Source: Tricholoma matsutake
Taxonomy: Eukaryota > Basidiomycota > Agaricomycetes > Agaricales > Tricholomataceae
Assembly: GCA_026075535.2 (NCBI GenBank)
Contig: AP026541.1
Location: 4,278,001-4,342,000 of the forward strand
Reading direction: 5' to 3'
Length of the DNA: 64,000 nt
The translations under genes and the position numbers were made by a program. Within the stretch, counting starts at the first letter, position 1. Every line of letters begins with the position of its first letter. The notes below the pieces were generated by a model, which was not told the origin of the DNA, did no database searches, and saw only the letters and a program-made list of their open reading frames with translations. Shown one piece after another: positions 47,672 through 60,034 of this stretch.

Positions 47672-47809
47672 CTGGCTCCAGCTGGTTCCATGCCAGAATT
47701 CCAACTTATCCAAGCTGCGGTTTGTGCTGTGCTGTGGCTTTGCTTGGCTTCAGCTAAATGTGGCTTGGCTATCAGCTTGAACCAGTTCCAAGCTGGAGCT
47801 GTGGCAACA

Positions 47810-48125
47810 CTAGTTGGAATAGCTGTCAATGAAGCAGCAGTAGGAGTTGCAGAAACCTAAGAAGGATTGTATATCCCTAACCTTCCTAGGCTCAGGCCAG
47901 TCAAGCACAGTTTTGACTATGTCCTCGGACATCCATAGTCCATCTGGTGAGAGGATGAAACCTAAGTATTCAACAGTGTCTTTATGGAACTCACATTTCT
48001 GTGGTGAGGTGTAAAGTCCATTCTTCCAGAGTCTCCAGAGAACTTCTTTGATGTAGGCTCCATGTCGTTGGAATAAATAAGGATCTCATTGAGGTAAACA
48101 ATGATACAGGTAACTACGAGGACAT
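47810..48125 (-). pseudogene. gypsy-1 reverse transcriptase fragment, displaced half
   Basis: The minus-strand frames give the catalytic region VTCIIVYLNEILIYSNDM (YLDD altered to YLNE), then CEFHKDTVEYLGFILSPDG, EDIVKTVLDWPEPRKV and QSFLGFCNSYCCFIDSYSN, which stops exactly at the right end of element X. The next residues of the family, SDIVIPLT, are on the left side of element X at 28900. Sequence upstream of the YLDD region is missing, so gypsy-1 is truncated near 48125. Confidence 0.8.
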
Positions 48126-48551
48126 TGCCGAGTTGTGGGGAGGGCTCAACTGCAAGGGGAGTGCAGGTCATCATGCACAAATTGGGAGAGTTACATGGAA
48201 CATGGAGCAAGCACACAGGATGTGCAGAAGAAGTGAGGCTCACGAGAGGAACATGGACACCACATGGGTGCATGCATGTATGGCTGGATGCAAAACAGGA
48301 TTTCAAGTTGGAAAGAAGTCAGAACAGGAAAATGAAGCATAGAACAAAGGCATAATTGCAGTTATAACAGCTATTTACACATTTCCAGGGATGCAAAATT
48401 ATTGGTGCCCTCTGTTGGGAGCCCAACATACAACCAGGACCCTCCTGCCAATACCATAAGTGCCTGCTGGCTGCTGGACAGTTGTGACATGAGTGATAAT
48501 ATGGACAGGCTCAATAATACTAAGGTTGTTAGAGGGGAGTGCATCAACAAT
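48126..48551. other. junction between truncated gypsy-1 and CACTA-type sequence
   Basis: No protein or clear terminal repeat is recognised. The 3' end of the CACTA transposase gene and its 3' UTR should lie here. I did not find a CACTA terminus. Confidence 0.4.
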
Positions 48552-50916
48552 TCATACCATAAATCCAGGGTGGTGTATGAATGGTGTCTGCCTCTCCTCT
48601 TGTGTAGATAGTGATTGATGTGAGTGGACTCTTATGAAGGTGTGCATTATTCCCTCCAGTGGAAGTCTCCAAATGTTTTGAATGAATCCCATATCATGAG
48701 CCTGTGTCAATGGATTGTAGAACTTTATAGCACTGTTTCCTTTATGTGACTTTTCACAACTGAATGTGCACTCATCACAGTGCACCTGCAGAAGATGTTG
48801 GGCTTGTGGAGGGAGAATAATGGCATTTGGTGGATGGGGAAGATCAGAGAAAGCTCAGTACAGTCTTCCTGTCTGGTGAAGATAATCAAGCAGACTATTA
48901 TAATCTACTTCCAGAAGACAAGGTGCCTTTGCTAGAATATCTGCCACTTCTGTAGGCTGGAGAGGTACTGGATGGTCATCCATGGCCATGTCTCCTGGCT
49001 TAAGAATATCACATAATTCTTTTAAATGATCTTCCCTGTGCAGTAAAGCATCTACACGTGCTTGATGACTCATCTGATGGAGCATTTGTAAGATCTAAAT
49101 CCCCTGATCTTGGTATTAGCTATCAATTTTTGAGCAAAATAATTGATACACATATGGAGATGATAATTGGTGTTCATTTTTTGCAACTTTCCATTCATTC
49201 GTTCACCTGGAAACTCACTAAAAGATGCCAAAGGACCCCAATATTTGAGAAGAGCACCATCATGCATTGCATAATGATGGTTTGGCTTAGATGGACGATG
49301 TGGAAAAAGTTGTTGAATAGCAGCTCGATATTGAATATAATGCTGAGTGTAAGCATCAGCATCAGCATTGGAGATTTTATATGCAGCTACAATATTTGTT
49401 GCTGCAACAACATGATAGAAGCAGTAGAAGTGCTAGTGGTGGAAATTTGTGGCAGTAGTCATATACCAGATTCAGGAATAATGAGGGGAAAGATACATGT
49501 GAAGAGGGTGAGATATTCCCAAGGCTTGAGTTTGCCATGGCTTGGTTCACCAAGATTGGTTGGTGGTTGTTGTATTCATGTTGGAAGAATAATATCATGA
49601 ATACAATTTCTTATTGCCTGTAGCTCAATTTCTGTGAAGCTAAAAGGCAAAGGGTCAGCAGGAATATACTTATTATCATCATCATTGAAGTCATATGCAT
49701 AGGGATTTGTGTGGCTCTGTGTGGCTGTAGGTGTTGATGAGGATGAGGACAACTCAGATAATTCAGAAAAAGATGGTGAGGGAGACATAGGTGGTGGTGT
49801 ATGTTGCATTGCCATTGCAGCCTCAAGATTATGTTCAGCTGCTTCTTGAAGAAGGTCATCCAACTCTTCAGCAGAATCTGATACATCTGCTTCACTCCAA
49901 TGCTCACCCTGTTCCACCTCTTTAGTTTTTTGGATTTCATCCTCATCCCATCCAATTCCCCAGAGTGCACGAAGATGATGCTGTAGAATACCCTCAAGCC
50001 AGTTATGCATAAAACCTAGTACAACATGTTTGACTGGGTCCCAATATGGAAGATTATGCAGTGGGGTCCACTGCACACCTGTTGTCTTTTGCAGAGCATT
50101 TTGACCAGCTTTGGTTGTCTGATGTAACCATGCCTCTGCCCGTGCTCGCACTTGTGCACCATTATGGAGTTCCCAAGATTGAATATTGAGATCCTCTAGC
50201 TGATCACTGGTACAGAGGCAGAAAGAACAGAACATTGTGGCACTATGTCCCAAAAAGCCAGTAGCCTTGCAACTTCCCTCAAGATCAGCAATCACAGGTG
50301 CAATTTTTGCTTTCACAGAGATGCCATCAGAATGTCTGGATGTTGGCAAATTTTGGCCTGGTGCACCACCATACTTGGCAACAGAGTTAATAACAGGTTC
50401 AAGAAGATGGGAGATGGTTGTGGGGTCAGGAAGATGGGAGGTGTGAGACCAACAATAAAGGTACTGTCAAATCAATACTGAAGATGAAAAGGTAAGTTCA
50501 AGCAATAAAGCAGGATTGCTCCACAAGACACTTTTTTGCCTATATATAAAATAAGCTGTGCCATAGTCTGCAGAATTTGTTAATAACTTACCAGCAATCT
50601 TGTTGGTATAAGGATTGAACCAATCAATATAGATTCCAAATAGTAAATGATAAGGAGACTGTAGAAAACCTTGCAAGTCATCCCAAGCAGGGCTATCCTG
50701 GATATCATTCATATTGGCACCAAAGGCAGCTGGTGGATGGCTTCTGTGGTGGTTGAAAGTCTCATGAAGGCTGTCTTCAATGACCTTGTAAGATAATAAG
50801 AACTGAAGCCAAGAATCAAAGGATTGTGTAGTGTATAGATGACATGGGACCCATTTAGGACCATTTGGAGTATTCTGAGTTGTCTAGAGGTTTGTGTTAC
50901 AGGATTGTGATCTTGG
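48552..50916 (-). pseudogene. CACTA-type transposase (Tnp2 family), C-terminal two thirds
   Basis: The minus strand encodes, with introns, the body of a Tnp2-like transposase: SWLQFLLSYKVIEDSLHETF, NDIQDSPAWDDLQGFL, YIDWFNPYTNKIAGK, then a long frame (50349-49576) with CSFCLCTSDQLEDLN, NLPYWDPVKHVVLGFMHNWL and LEGILQHHLRALWG, and then HYAMHDGALLKYWGPLASFS and CDECTFSCEKSHKGN near the C-terminus. The WDP..H..L.FMHN block is characteristic of this superfamily in mushrooms. These proteins cut and paste CACTA elements. A few stops are present beyond intron positions, and the gene is split from its 5' part (62787-63379) by the hAT element. Confidence 0.75.
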
Positions 50917-51099
50917 GGATGCCTTAGTGTTTAAGGGTCTGGTTTGGTCCAAACTGACATCCAAAGTCGCAAGACCACAACCAAACCAAACAGGACCAGT
51001 CCTATTTGGTTCGGTTGACCCTGAAAGACTGGTTTGAATTGGTCTTTGGGCTGTTTTTACAAGTCTAACTAGATTATAATATATTGTAGATAAAACTAA

Positions 51100-52200
51100 T
51101 TATATTTACACCCTGCGAGCAGTTGCTAAAAGACTGAAAGAAAATGAAAAAGAACAAGATGATAAAAAAATAGCCCCACTGTCTCATGTTTGTAGTGACG
51201 GTAGGGGGTCGAGAGTGGTTGTCATTTGTTGTCTCCTCCCCATTGCGTGTTGCCACCTCCCCTGTTCTCATTGCTGTCCGTTTTCTGCTCCCTGTTGTTT
51301 GTCAGCCCCTCCCTGTGTGCATTGTTGTTCATCATTGGCACCTCTGTTACCCCCTATGAGCAGTGGCTTGTAGGTGGGTTGGTGGTGCTTTGACATTGGC
51401 TGTCATCCCTGGCTGCCATTGCTGTTGCTGTCTGGAAGTGGCAGTACCCATTGCCACCCTATGAGCAGAGGCTCACAGCAGTGACATAGGGCATGGGTGG
51501 TGTATGGTGAGGGCCCAGGTGTGTTGTGTGGTGGCTAGGTGACGTTGTTAGTAAAAGAAATAAGATTAAACAAAAAAAAAACATACTCAACAGCCCAAAC
51601 AACAACTAGTGTCATCTGGGCTGTCTGCAGCAGACCCCCCTGATTTGTCCTTGTCATCCCCCTGATTTGTCCTTGTTGCCCCCCCCCTGATTTGTCCTCA
51701 TCCCCCTGATTTGTCATCCTCATTGTCCCCGCTATTTGTCATCAGCAGTCGTTGTCATCCAGGAAAGGGCCTGTTGCCACCCTGTGAGCAGAGGCTCACA
51801 GCAGCAGTGCCAGGCTTGTGTGCATCATTTGGTGGGTGGGTGGCATCGTTATCAAAATGCAAAAGCCTAATAATGAAGAAAAACAAGTAGTTAGTAAAAG
51901 AAAGAGGAAGTGAACTTTAAAAACATACCCTAGGAGGCCCAAACGATGCTAGTTCATCATTTGGGCCCCCTGCTTTGTGTTTGTTGGTTTGCATGGTCAT
52001 GGTTGCAGACCAGGGTGGTGACGTGGTGTTGTTGATGTTGTTGTTGTTGTTGTGGGAAGTTGTCAGGCATATGGTGCCACTTTTGTTTTTGTGAGCACAA
52101 ATGTGACCACATAGTCTGTGCGCAGCCACAGGGTATAAAATTACCCACCCAAATGACTCCTTTTACGCTGGCTTGTCCCACTCTATGTTAATATAACTTA
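51100..52200 (-). other. hAT interior: intron-like modules and hairpins, low-complexity exons
   Basis: Two intron-like stretches on the minus strand have GTATGT donors, a perfect TACTAAC branch word and TAG acceptors (about 51926-51867 and 51585-51535). Each donor is preceded by a GGCCCAAA...TTTGGGC hairpin (51936-51967 and 51593-51622). The GAGCA...TGCTC hairpin word is also present (51350, 51454, 51776). A 74-codon frame from 52181 contains Gln/His repeats. This arrangement mirrors the element X interior on the opposite strand. Function unknown. Confidence 0.5.
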
Positions 52201-52421
52201 AATAGTAATAGTAGTATTTATATTTTGGTCTTTTGGATACTTATTTCTGTATTTTGTACTGAACTTATATATCTAGTAGTATAAACATGGCTAAAAGACC
52301 GGTTAAGACCAGTTTCAACTGGTCTTACATTGGTTTTTGTGAGTTTATGAAAGTGATCAACCGACAACTGAACCAATCCCAATATGGGGTGAACCAAGAC
52401 TGACAGTTCAGTCTCTTGCGG

Positions 52422-53606
52422 TGATAGGTTGTCTCCTCAGCTCAAGGACCGATTCACCACTTTAGCACCATTCTAATCACATCAGCTAACTCCTACAACA
52501 TCCCAGATGCAGCATGACCCAGTCTATCGATCACAATATCATATTGACCACGTCGAAACATCACCAGTGACATCAATTGTATCAAGAGCCCACATCGCAC
52601 AACCTTAGGACTACCCTGAAAGCCCCTAAGATCCCTCTACATGACCATCGAACACCCCTGATCAACTTCGAACAGCCGCAACCACGATCAAGCATTGTCG
52701 ACCATTGTCGAGCATCATTGATCGATATTGAGAGACTACGAGCGACATCGGGCGCTGCCTTCGTTATCTAAATGGTGGAAGACCATGCACTAGGACATAT
52801 TCCAACTTGTGCTCAAATCTGCTGATCATAGATCAGCCTCATTCCAAGTCCCTATCGTGCACAGAACCCGCTGGACACATTATTGCAAGACTTAGCGCAG
52901 TTTATACACAAAGGACAGTCTCTTTTAGTTCTTTCCCTTTATTACTCTTTCATCATATGATATATATATCTTTCTTGTTCGGATTCCAGTCTCCTTTATG
53001 GCCTTGTGCCTTAACTCATATCTTTTGCCTCATGTTCTACACATGTTTCTCATTCCATTTTAGGAAGTATCTTTAAAACATATAAAACTCTGTAGTATCT
53101 ACTTGGAAATAACAAGAAATTGTCTTCACATATTGTCTTGTATACAGTTCTAAGCATCCGATCAACTTTCTAAAAACAATCTAAGTCTCTGCGGGTTTTC
53201 TCAATCGATGAGAAACCTCTGCGATCTTCACGTCCTCAATCCTCCCTCAATCCTCTCATCATTAGCACTAGCAACCCTTCCAACACTTCATAGCCATTTG
53301 CCGCACCCTTCGTATACCATTGACCTATCAAAAGGTCCCCAGAATTCACATATTGACCATTGACAATAAACTCGTTTGCTGTCGATCTTGTCGATCGCCC
53401 TCAATATCAATCGATACTCAATCGGACTGCACCAAACGCCTTCATCTCTCATAACACTACCTTCATGACTAGTACCAACTGGTCATCTTTCCATCAGTTG
53501 GGCCACGAACATTCGGAACGACTCGCAACCTTCCTCTGACTTGTCGCAAATATCATTGATTGCCTCATTGGCAGTTTAGGTGGTTTTCCCAGGTTGAGTA
53601 TCATCA
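52422..53606 (+). repeat. gypsy-3 5' LTR
   Basis: This 1185-bp LTR pairs with 61541-62714. The copies differ mostly by CG in one against TG or CA in the other; in places one copy has TG where the other has CA (GGTTGTCTCC against GGTCATCTCC). Confidence 0.92.
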
Positions 53607-53610
53607 TTTT

Positions 53611-53628
53611 TGGAGCCCACCGCGAGGG
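53611..53628 (+). promoter_or_regulatory. gypsy-3 primer-binding site
   Basis: TGGAGCCCACCGCGAGGG begins four bases after the 5' LTR. It starts with TGG, complementary to a tRNA CCA end, and would pair with a tRNA 3' end reading CCCTCGCGGTGGGCTCCA. The tRNA species was not determined. Confidence 0.65.
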
Positions 53629-53938
53629 TTTCTGAATCATTTCATCATTGGACCAACCTCGACTTCCTCGGCTTAGGCCAACACAAGCAAGAACCCTTTG
53701 TATCAATACTCGCCACGCCTTCGAAACTCTCAAACAATCGGGAGACATTCTAATTCCAGTTTCCGAAGCAGAATCTACTCATCGTAGACTATTTCCTTCA
53801 CTTGTATCATCACCTTCCACATTGTCATCTACTTCTTTGTCATCATCATCGACCTCTTTGTTCATCCTTCCAATAACTTCAACACCCCTACCATCCATCA
53901 CCCAAGTCTTAACCCCTACCCCTAGAGTCATTGCATTC

Positions 53939-55144
53939 ATGACTACCCAAACTGCGATGCCAACTCGTGGGCACTTGACCGCTCTGAAGTTTGACCCTAC
54001 TCAGCCTCGAGAGCTCCGATGATACTTCGAAGAGCTTGAACTACTATTCCTGACCTGCGGTGTTACAGAATCGAATCTAATGAAGAAACACGCTTGTCAC
54101 TACCTTGACATCAACTCTTCCAAACTCTGGGAATCGCTTCCAGAATATCAGCCCGGCACATCATTCAATGAATTTTGAACAGCAGTACACAAACTCTATC
54201 CTGGCTCGGAAGACAATTGCAAGTGGAGCATATCAGACATGGACAAATTAGTGGGAGAACAGCTATGCATTGGGATATTTGACGTGAGCGATCTAGGAAT
54301 GTATTATCATGCATTCAACAACATTACTCACTTTTTGCGAGCAAAGAATAGGATCTCGGAAGCCGAGCAAAGCAGAGCTTATGTTAGAGGATTCCAACCT
54401 GGCTTATGGACTCGAATTGCTTGATGACTCGAACTCAAATTCCCCGACCATTATCCCAACAATCCATATCCACTCAACGACATTCATGATGCAGCAAAAT
54501 TCGTTCTAGCAGGCTCTAACACATCGAACTCAGTAATCCACCAATTGACCTCTTCATCGCACTTGACATCGAACATTGGAAATATGGTCACCTCATCACC
54601 CGGAACAATTACAATTAAAACAGAAGATCTAAATGCAATGTTCAAACAATTTGCTAGCACCATCGCTACGCATATCGCAGGTACTAAAAATCCTCGCACT
54701 AATTCGGCAGACAGACAGGCACATATCGACGCACTCCTTTGCATATTTTGCAGTTTATCCAGACATTTTATCCCTGACTGTATGGTTTGTCAGTCATACC
54801 TGAATGAAGGGAAGTGTAAGCAAAATGCGGAAGGAAAGATCGTACTTCCTAATGGACAATTCAACCCTCAAAGTATCCCTGGCAGGTATATCAAGGAACG
54901 CATCGATGAATGGTGGAAATGCAACCCAGACACAACCCCAGTAGCCACACTTTTATTCAGCATCACACCATCGGCACCTTTGACTTCAACTAGTTCAACC
55001 TCAGCTGCGATCACTTCGATAACAGAGTCCGACGCTGTTCCTACATCGGGATCGGAGACCAAAGGCATTTATCATAATTTGACATTGACAGCTGACTCCG
55101 AAGATAGAATAGCAGCCCTCAAGCGCGAAATATTTGCGCTTTGA
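53939..55144 (+). pseudogene. gypsy-3 gag, interrupted
   Basis: The frame MTTQTAMPTRGHLTALKFDP leads into the typical mushroom gypsy gag: RELR-stop-YFEELELLFLTCG, CHYLDINSSKLWESLPEYQ, WSISDMDKLVGEQL, HFLRAKNRISEAEQS and FQPGLWTRIA. A TGA after RELR replaces a conserved arginine. Further stops and frameshifts lie near 54178 and 54422. A zinc knuckle CIFCSLSRHFIPDC (C-x2-C-x4-H-x4-C) is seen near 54740, followed by the VLPNGQFNPQSIPGRYIKER block. Confidence 0.82.
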
Positions 55145-58100
55145 AGTGGTTGACCATTTTCGCATCTGAACAAAGAAGTTCGAAATTCAGTTCTGGCCAT
55201 GACAACCCCTGTCCCTGCATTGTCAACATCTACTGCTCCACTCCCACCACCCTTGACATCTTCATCAACAATGGTCAACCCTTCGACTATGGCTCCAACA
55301 TCAACATCAACATCTCCTGCATCGACCACTTCACCATCGACCACCATACCCCCAACGCAAACCTCGGTACACCCATACACATCGGTCAGGGAGAATGCCT
55401 ATTTGCCACCACATGAAAGGAACTTTGCTGGCACATCAAAGGGTAAGGAAAAAGACAGACCATCATATGCGACACAGGCACTGGTTCAGAACGAGAAAAT
55501 CATGCACGATATCTTTGCGTGCTCAATGAAGATGCCGATCATCACGCTGACATCCGAAGAACTACTCTCGCTTTCACCAGAGGTTTGAACAAAATGGAGA
55601 GAACAGGTCACACCAAAACAAGTCCCACAATCCGGAAACAATGTTTAGTCCTGATGCGATCATCATGCCTGACCCATACAAGACCTATATTAGCAGTCTC
55701 CAACCCAGTGAAATCCCTCAGCCTTTCGTCATTGCTAAAGAAACTTCATCAATTAGATCAGTTATTATGGATGTCCATGGTAACAACCAGGTAGAAAGCA
55801 TTGTCGATCCCGGTTCCTCGATCATATCGATGGCCAAAGATGTTTGCCATGAACTCAGTCTAGCATACGACTCTTCGATTAGGCTTCCGATGCAGTCTGC
55901 CAACAGGACTGTGGACGAAACACTCAGTTTAGCACGCAACGTACCCTGCGATCTCAGGGGAATCACCTTATACATGCAGATACATATTATTCAGGACCCA
56001 GCATATGATATTCTACTCAGACGACCTTTCGATGTCTTGACGGAAAGCGTCATTAGAAACTATCAGAACAAAGCCCAAACTATCACGATATGTGATCTGA
56101 ACTCAACTCAGACCGCTACCATTCCCTCGATACCTCGATCGCACTGTCGTCAAAAAGTAGTTTGAGAGGATTTTCAGCATTAGAGAATGAAATTTTGGAA
56201 CAGTGCACTTTCATTATCTCGTTCGACTCTTCTGACTCCTCTATATTTATTGAGCGCACTGCAAATATCCCCAGAATTGACTCCTCCAAAGAATTATCTG
56301 CGACGCTTTCCAACCTATATTTATCTGCATGCGACGAGTTCCACGTTCCTCAAAATGCCTCAATGGTGTTTATACCTATGCGAACTTCTTCAGCGTATGT
56401 TTCCCCTTCCTCAGTTATTTCTGACAATCACCAGTCCAGTTATTTATCGATGAAGAAAAAGTATAAACCAGTCGCACAGAAGGTCCATCCAATTGTGGCT
56501 GGACTACCTGATCATTTTCAAATTATTCGACGCATCGAGGGTGACCCCCTCAAAGACATGCCTCCACTAAATCCCCATCCTCCGATATTCAAACCAACTG
56601 CCTGATATAACCTTGAACGCAAAAACATCATCGATCAAAATCATCCAGGTGATTTCTTATGGCCTCAAGAATGAGACCTCATGCATGACTTCATTCAAAA
56701 CCAGCAGGCAGGGTTCGCATGGACCAAAAACAAACAAGGAAGGTTTTGACCTGATTTCTTCCCCCCTATCGAGTTCCCAGTCATCCCTCATACCCCCTGG
56801 GTTGAATGCAATATCCCCATACTGCCCAGTTTGTATGAACAGATTTGTGAGATGCTGAAAAAGAAGATTGAAGCAGGAGTCTACGAGTCGTCAAACTCAT
56901 CATACCGATCACGATGGTTTTGCGTTGCGAAGAAAGATGCAAAATTGCTCTGAATAGTCCACAGCCTTGAGCTGCTAAACCAAGTTATGATTCAGCACTC
57001 AGGTGTCATCCTGATCCCCGAGCATTTAGCCAAACAGTTTGGGGGATGCGCTTGTGGAGGAATGTTGGATTTATATGTTGCATTCAACAAAAGGCTTGTA
57101 TCTGAATCCTCTTGAGATCTAATGACTTTCCAGACCCCATTTGGTGCACTTCGAATCATCACCCTACCGATGGGTTGGACGAACTTGGTTCCGATTCTAC
57201 ATGACAATGTAACTTTCATCCTACAACCCGAGGTCCCTCACATCATGATCCCTTATATTGATGACACACTGGTGAAGGGTCCGAAATCAGAATATCGAAC
57301 GATCAGTGGATCTTATGAAACAATCGTTGACAACTCAGGCATTTGACGATTTGTATGGGAGCATTTCAAGAACCTAAATCGCATCATACAGCGCATGAAG
57401 TATTGTGGTGGGATGTTCTCAGGACCAAAATTATTTGCTTGTGTCCCCGAAATAATCGTTTTAGGTCATCGATGCAATATTCAAGGCCAAATGGCTGACC
57501 CGACGCATATCAATAAGATCCAGAAATGGGGTCTGTGTTGTACACTCACAGAAGTTAAGATGTTCTTAGGAACGATTGGAGTTTGTCAAATTTTCATTCA
57601 GAGTTTCACACATCGAGCAGCTGTGCTAATCAATCTAACTCAAAAAGATGTGCCCTTTGAATTCAGCCCATCTCAGGTAGCAGCACAAGAGGATCTCAAG
57701 CATGTGCTCCTAAACTCGCCAGCAATTTGAGCCATCGACTATACCTTGAACACCCCAGTAATCCTCGCAGTTGACACATCGAGCATCGCCATCAGCTATT
57801 TCCTAACGCAATGTGACCATGATAACCCTCGAAAATGATACTACAGTCAATTCGGCTTGATCATGCTCAACGACTGCGAATCCCGGTTTTCGCAACTGAA
57901 ACTTGAACTTTATGGTCTATATCGAGCCCTTGGGGCACTTCATTTATATTTGATAGGGGTACGAAACCTTATCATCGAGGTCAATGCGAGGTATATCAAA
58001 GGCATGCTCTCAAATCCTGATATCGTGCCTAGTGCTAGCATCAACCAATGGATAGTCTCCATTCTAACGTTCCACTTCACGCTAGTTCATGTCGCAGGTA

Positions 58101-59720
58101 CACACCATGGGCTGGATGGTCTTTCGCGACGTCCTCGACAAACCGAAGATGACGATGTCGAAGTGGAAGAAGAATTCGGCAACTGGATCAACAAACTACA
58201 CAGTTTTGTTCACCAAATCAACCCAATCTCGATTCGACCTTTCCCCTCTCACATGACTTATCCCACTTTTGCCCAAGCTTCAGATTTCAGTAAGGGGGAG
58301 GATGTTTCATACAAAGACATACCTCGATCGGACAAAGCAAAGAAAGAAGACGAACGATTACTGCTCGTTCATAAATAGTTAGATGATATGGTGCGACCCC
58401 CAAATCTATCAGACACAGAGTACACTACCTTCGTGCAATATTGCACTGAGTTCTTCATAGATTCCAGAAAACTATGGCGAAAAGATTGTCACGGTGAACA
58501 CAAGATTGTCACAATTCCAGACCGTCGCATCGATATTATCTGGTCATCGCACAACCATATCGGCCACAAAATGATCTTTGCCATGAAGTCTCACATTGCA
58601 CTATGATTCTGGTGGCCCAACCTGAAAGCTGATATTGCATGGTACATCCGAACGTGCCACTACTGTCAGTTGCAACAAACTCAAAATCTTCTTATTCCAC
58701 CAATCGTCGCCACACCTGCTCCACTATTCAGAAAAGTCTACATCGACACAATGCACATGCCGCCTTCTGGTGGATATCGCTATATAGTACAAGGTCGATG
58801 TTTGATATCATACTGGCCGGAGTTCAGGATGCTTTGCAATGAAACAGCAAAGACCATCAGTGATTAGATCTTCAAAGAAATCATTTGTTGTTGGGGCTCG
58901 CTTTATGAGATTGTTACTGACAACAGCACAGCATTTCTTTCTGCTCTCGAGTATTTGTCGAAGCGATATCATATCAATCACATTCGGATAAGTGGGTACA
59001 ATTCTGGTGCCAATGGTCTTGTCGAACAAGCCCACTTTGATGTATGACAATCACTCTACAAGGCCGTCGATGGTGATCAAACTCAATGGTCGGTTGGGAC
59101 CTACTCGGTCTTTTGGGCAGAAGGGGGTAACAGTTCGAAAACAAATGGGCTGTTTGCCCTATTTTGCGATCACAGGTTCTCATCCACTCATCCCTCTTGA
59201 CATTTCAGAAGCGACATATCTACAACCACCACCTGATTCAATACTCTCCTCCACCGATCTCATTGCCCAACACGCTATCACACTACAGAAATGCTCAATC
59301 GATCTCGAAGTACTCTACTCTAGAGTCTACACTGCTCGACGAGAAGCTGCGAGATGCTTCGAAGAAGTTCACAAGCGAATGATTTGAGACTACAATTTCA
59401 AAAAAGGTGACCTCGTACTCATGCAAAATACACAGATCGAGAAAGCTCTTAATCGAAAAATGTGAGCTCAATAGCTTGGCCCACTCATTGTCATTGCACA
59501 AAACTACAGTGGCGCTTATATTCTTTGCGAGCTTGATGGTTCAGTTCTGCATTGACCAGTAGCTGCTTTCCGAGTTCTACCCTATCTAGCACAGAAATCA
59601 ATTCCCCTTCCTCCGAACTTCTTTGATATCGACGATTGTCAGCTCAAACAACTTCGAACAACATCGGACGTCAATGGAGACATCAACGAGGGCATTCCTG
59701 ACCTTGACAAAGACAAATAG
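55145..59720 (+). pseudogene. gypsy-3 pol: protease, RT, RNase H, integrase (heavily interrupted)
   Basis: Recognisable parts are the protease (ESIVDPGSSIISMAKDVC, near 55800), reverse transcriptase (TPFGALRIITLPMGWTN and the active-site region IPYIDDTLVKG near 57250), RNase H (VHVAGTHHGLDGLSRRP near 58100), integrase zinc finger and core (FWWPNLKADIAWYIRTCHYC near 58610, EIVTDNSTAFLSALEYLSKR near 58910) and a C-terminal part ending GDINEGIPDLDKDK at 59718. At least ten stops and several frameshifts separate them. The catalytic YIDD is retained in the reverse transcriptase, but no protein could be made. Confidence 0.85.
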
Positions 59721-60034
59721 ACCATTTTTCTACTTGTGATATTGAAACAAACTCTCAGTTTTATAACAGTGTACTATTACAAGTCATGATATCGTTCGAA
59801 ACGTGTTAACGCAAGCTTGATGGGGTTTTTCGGCTATGAAGGAGTTCTGAGCCTTTCCCCTATGTCTCATTTTGATGAATCGTCCATCTTACTTTCTTTT
59901 TCTTTTTCTCTCCTATGTTTTTTTCGCATATATCTTACATTTCCTGGCTTCAATCACATGCAATATTTCTCATTTCAAACACATTTCACTCAGACACAAG
60001 AAAAACAATAAAATTAAAACAATACAACAAATTT

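Larger units (their letters stand above)
28911..47809. mobile_element. DNA transposon 'element X' (nested host of four other elements)
   Basis: The left end TGTTGCCATGGCTC and the right end GAGCTGTGGCAACA are inverted (8 bp perfect TGTTGCCA/TGGCAACA, then partial). Both subterminal 150 bp are rich in AGCTGG, GGCTAGC and AGCCA words on opposite strands, as in many DNA transposons. Its insertion splits the gypsy-1 reverse transcriptase exactly between YSN and SDIVIPLT. Flanking bases TTAG and CTAG may be a degraded 4-bp target duplication. Its own sequence survives in pieces (28911-29003, 35216-36094, 36933-37011, 45087-46257, 47672-47809); the rest is a chromovirus, a hAT MITE, a copia element and a solo LTR. 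No transposase is recognised, so it was probably non-autonomous. Superfamily unassigned. Confidence 0.55.

Noticed and set aside
51100..52200. hAT transposase inside the 50925-62778 element
   Set aside because: No transposase or BED-finger motif could be recognised; the frames are low-complexity Gln/His or GT-rich sequence.
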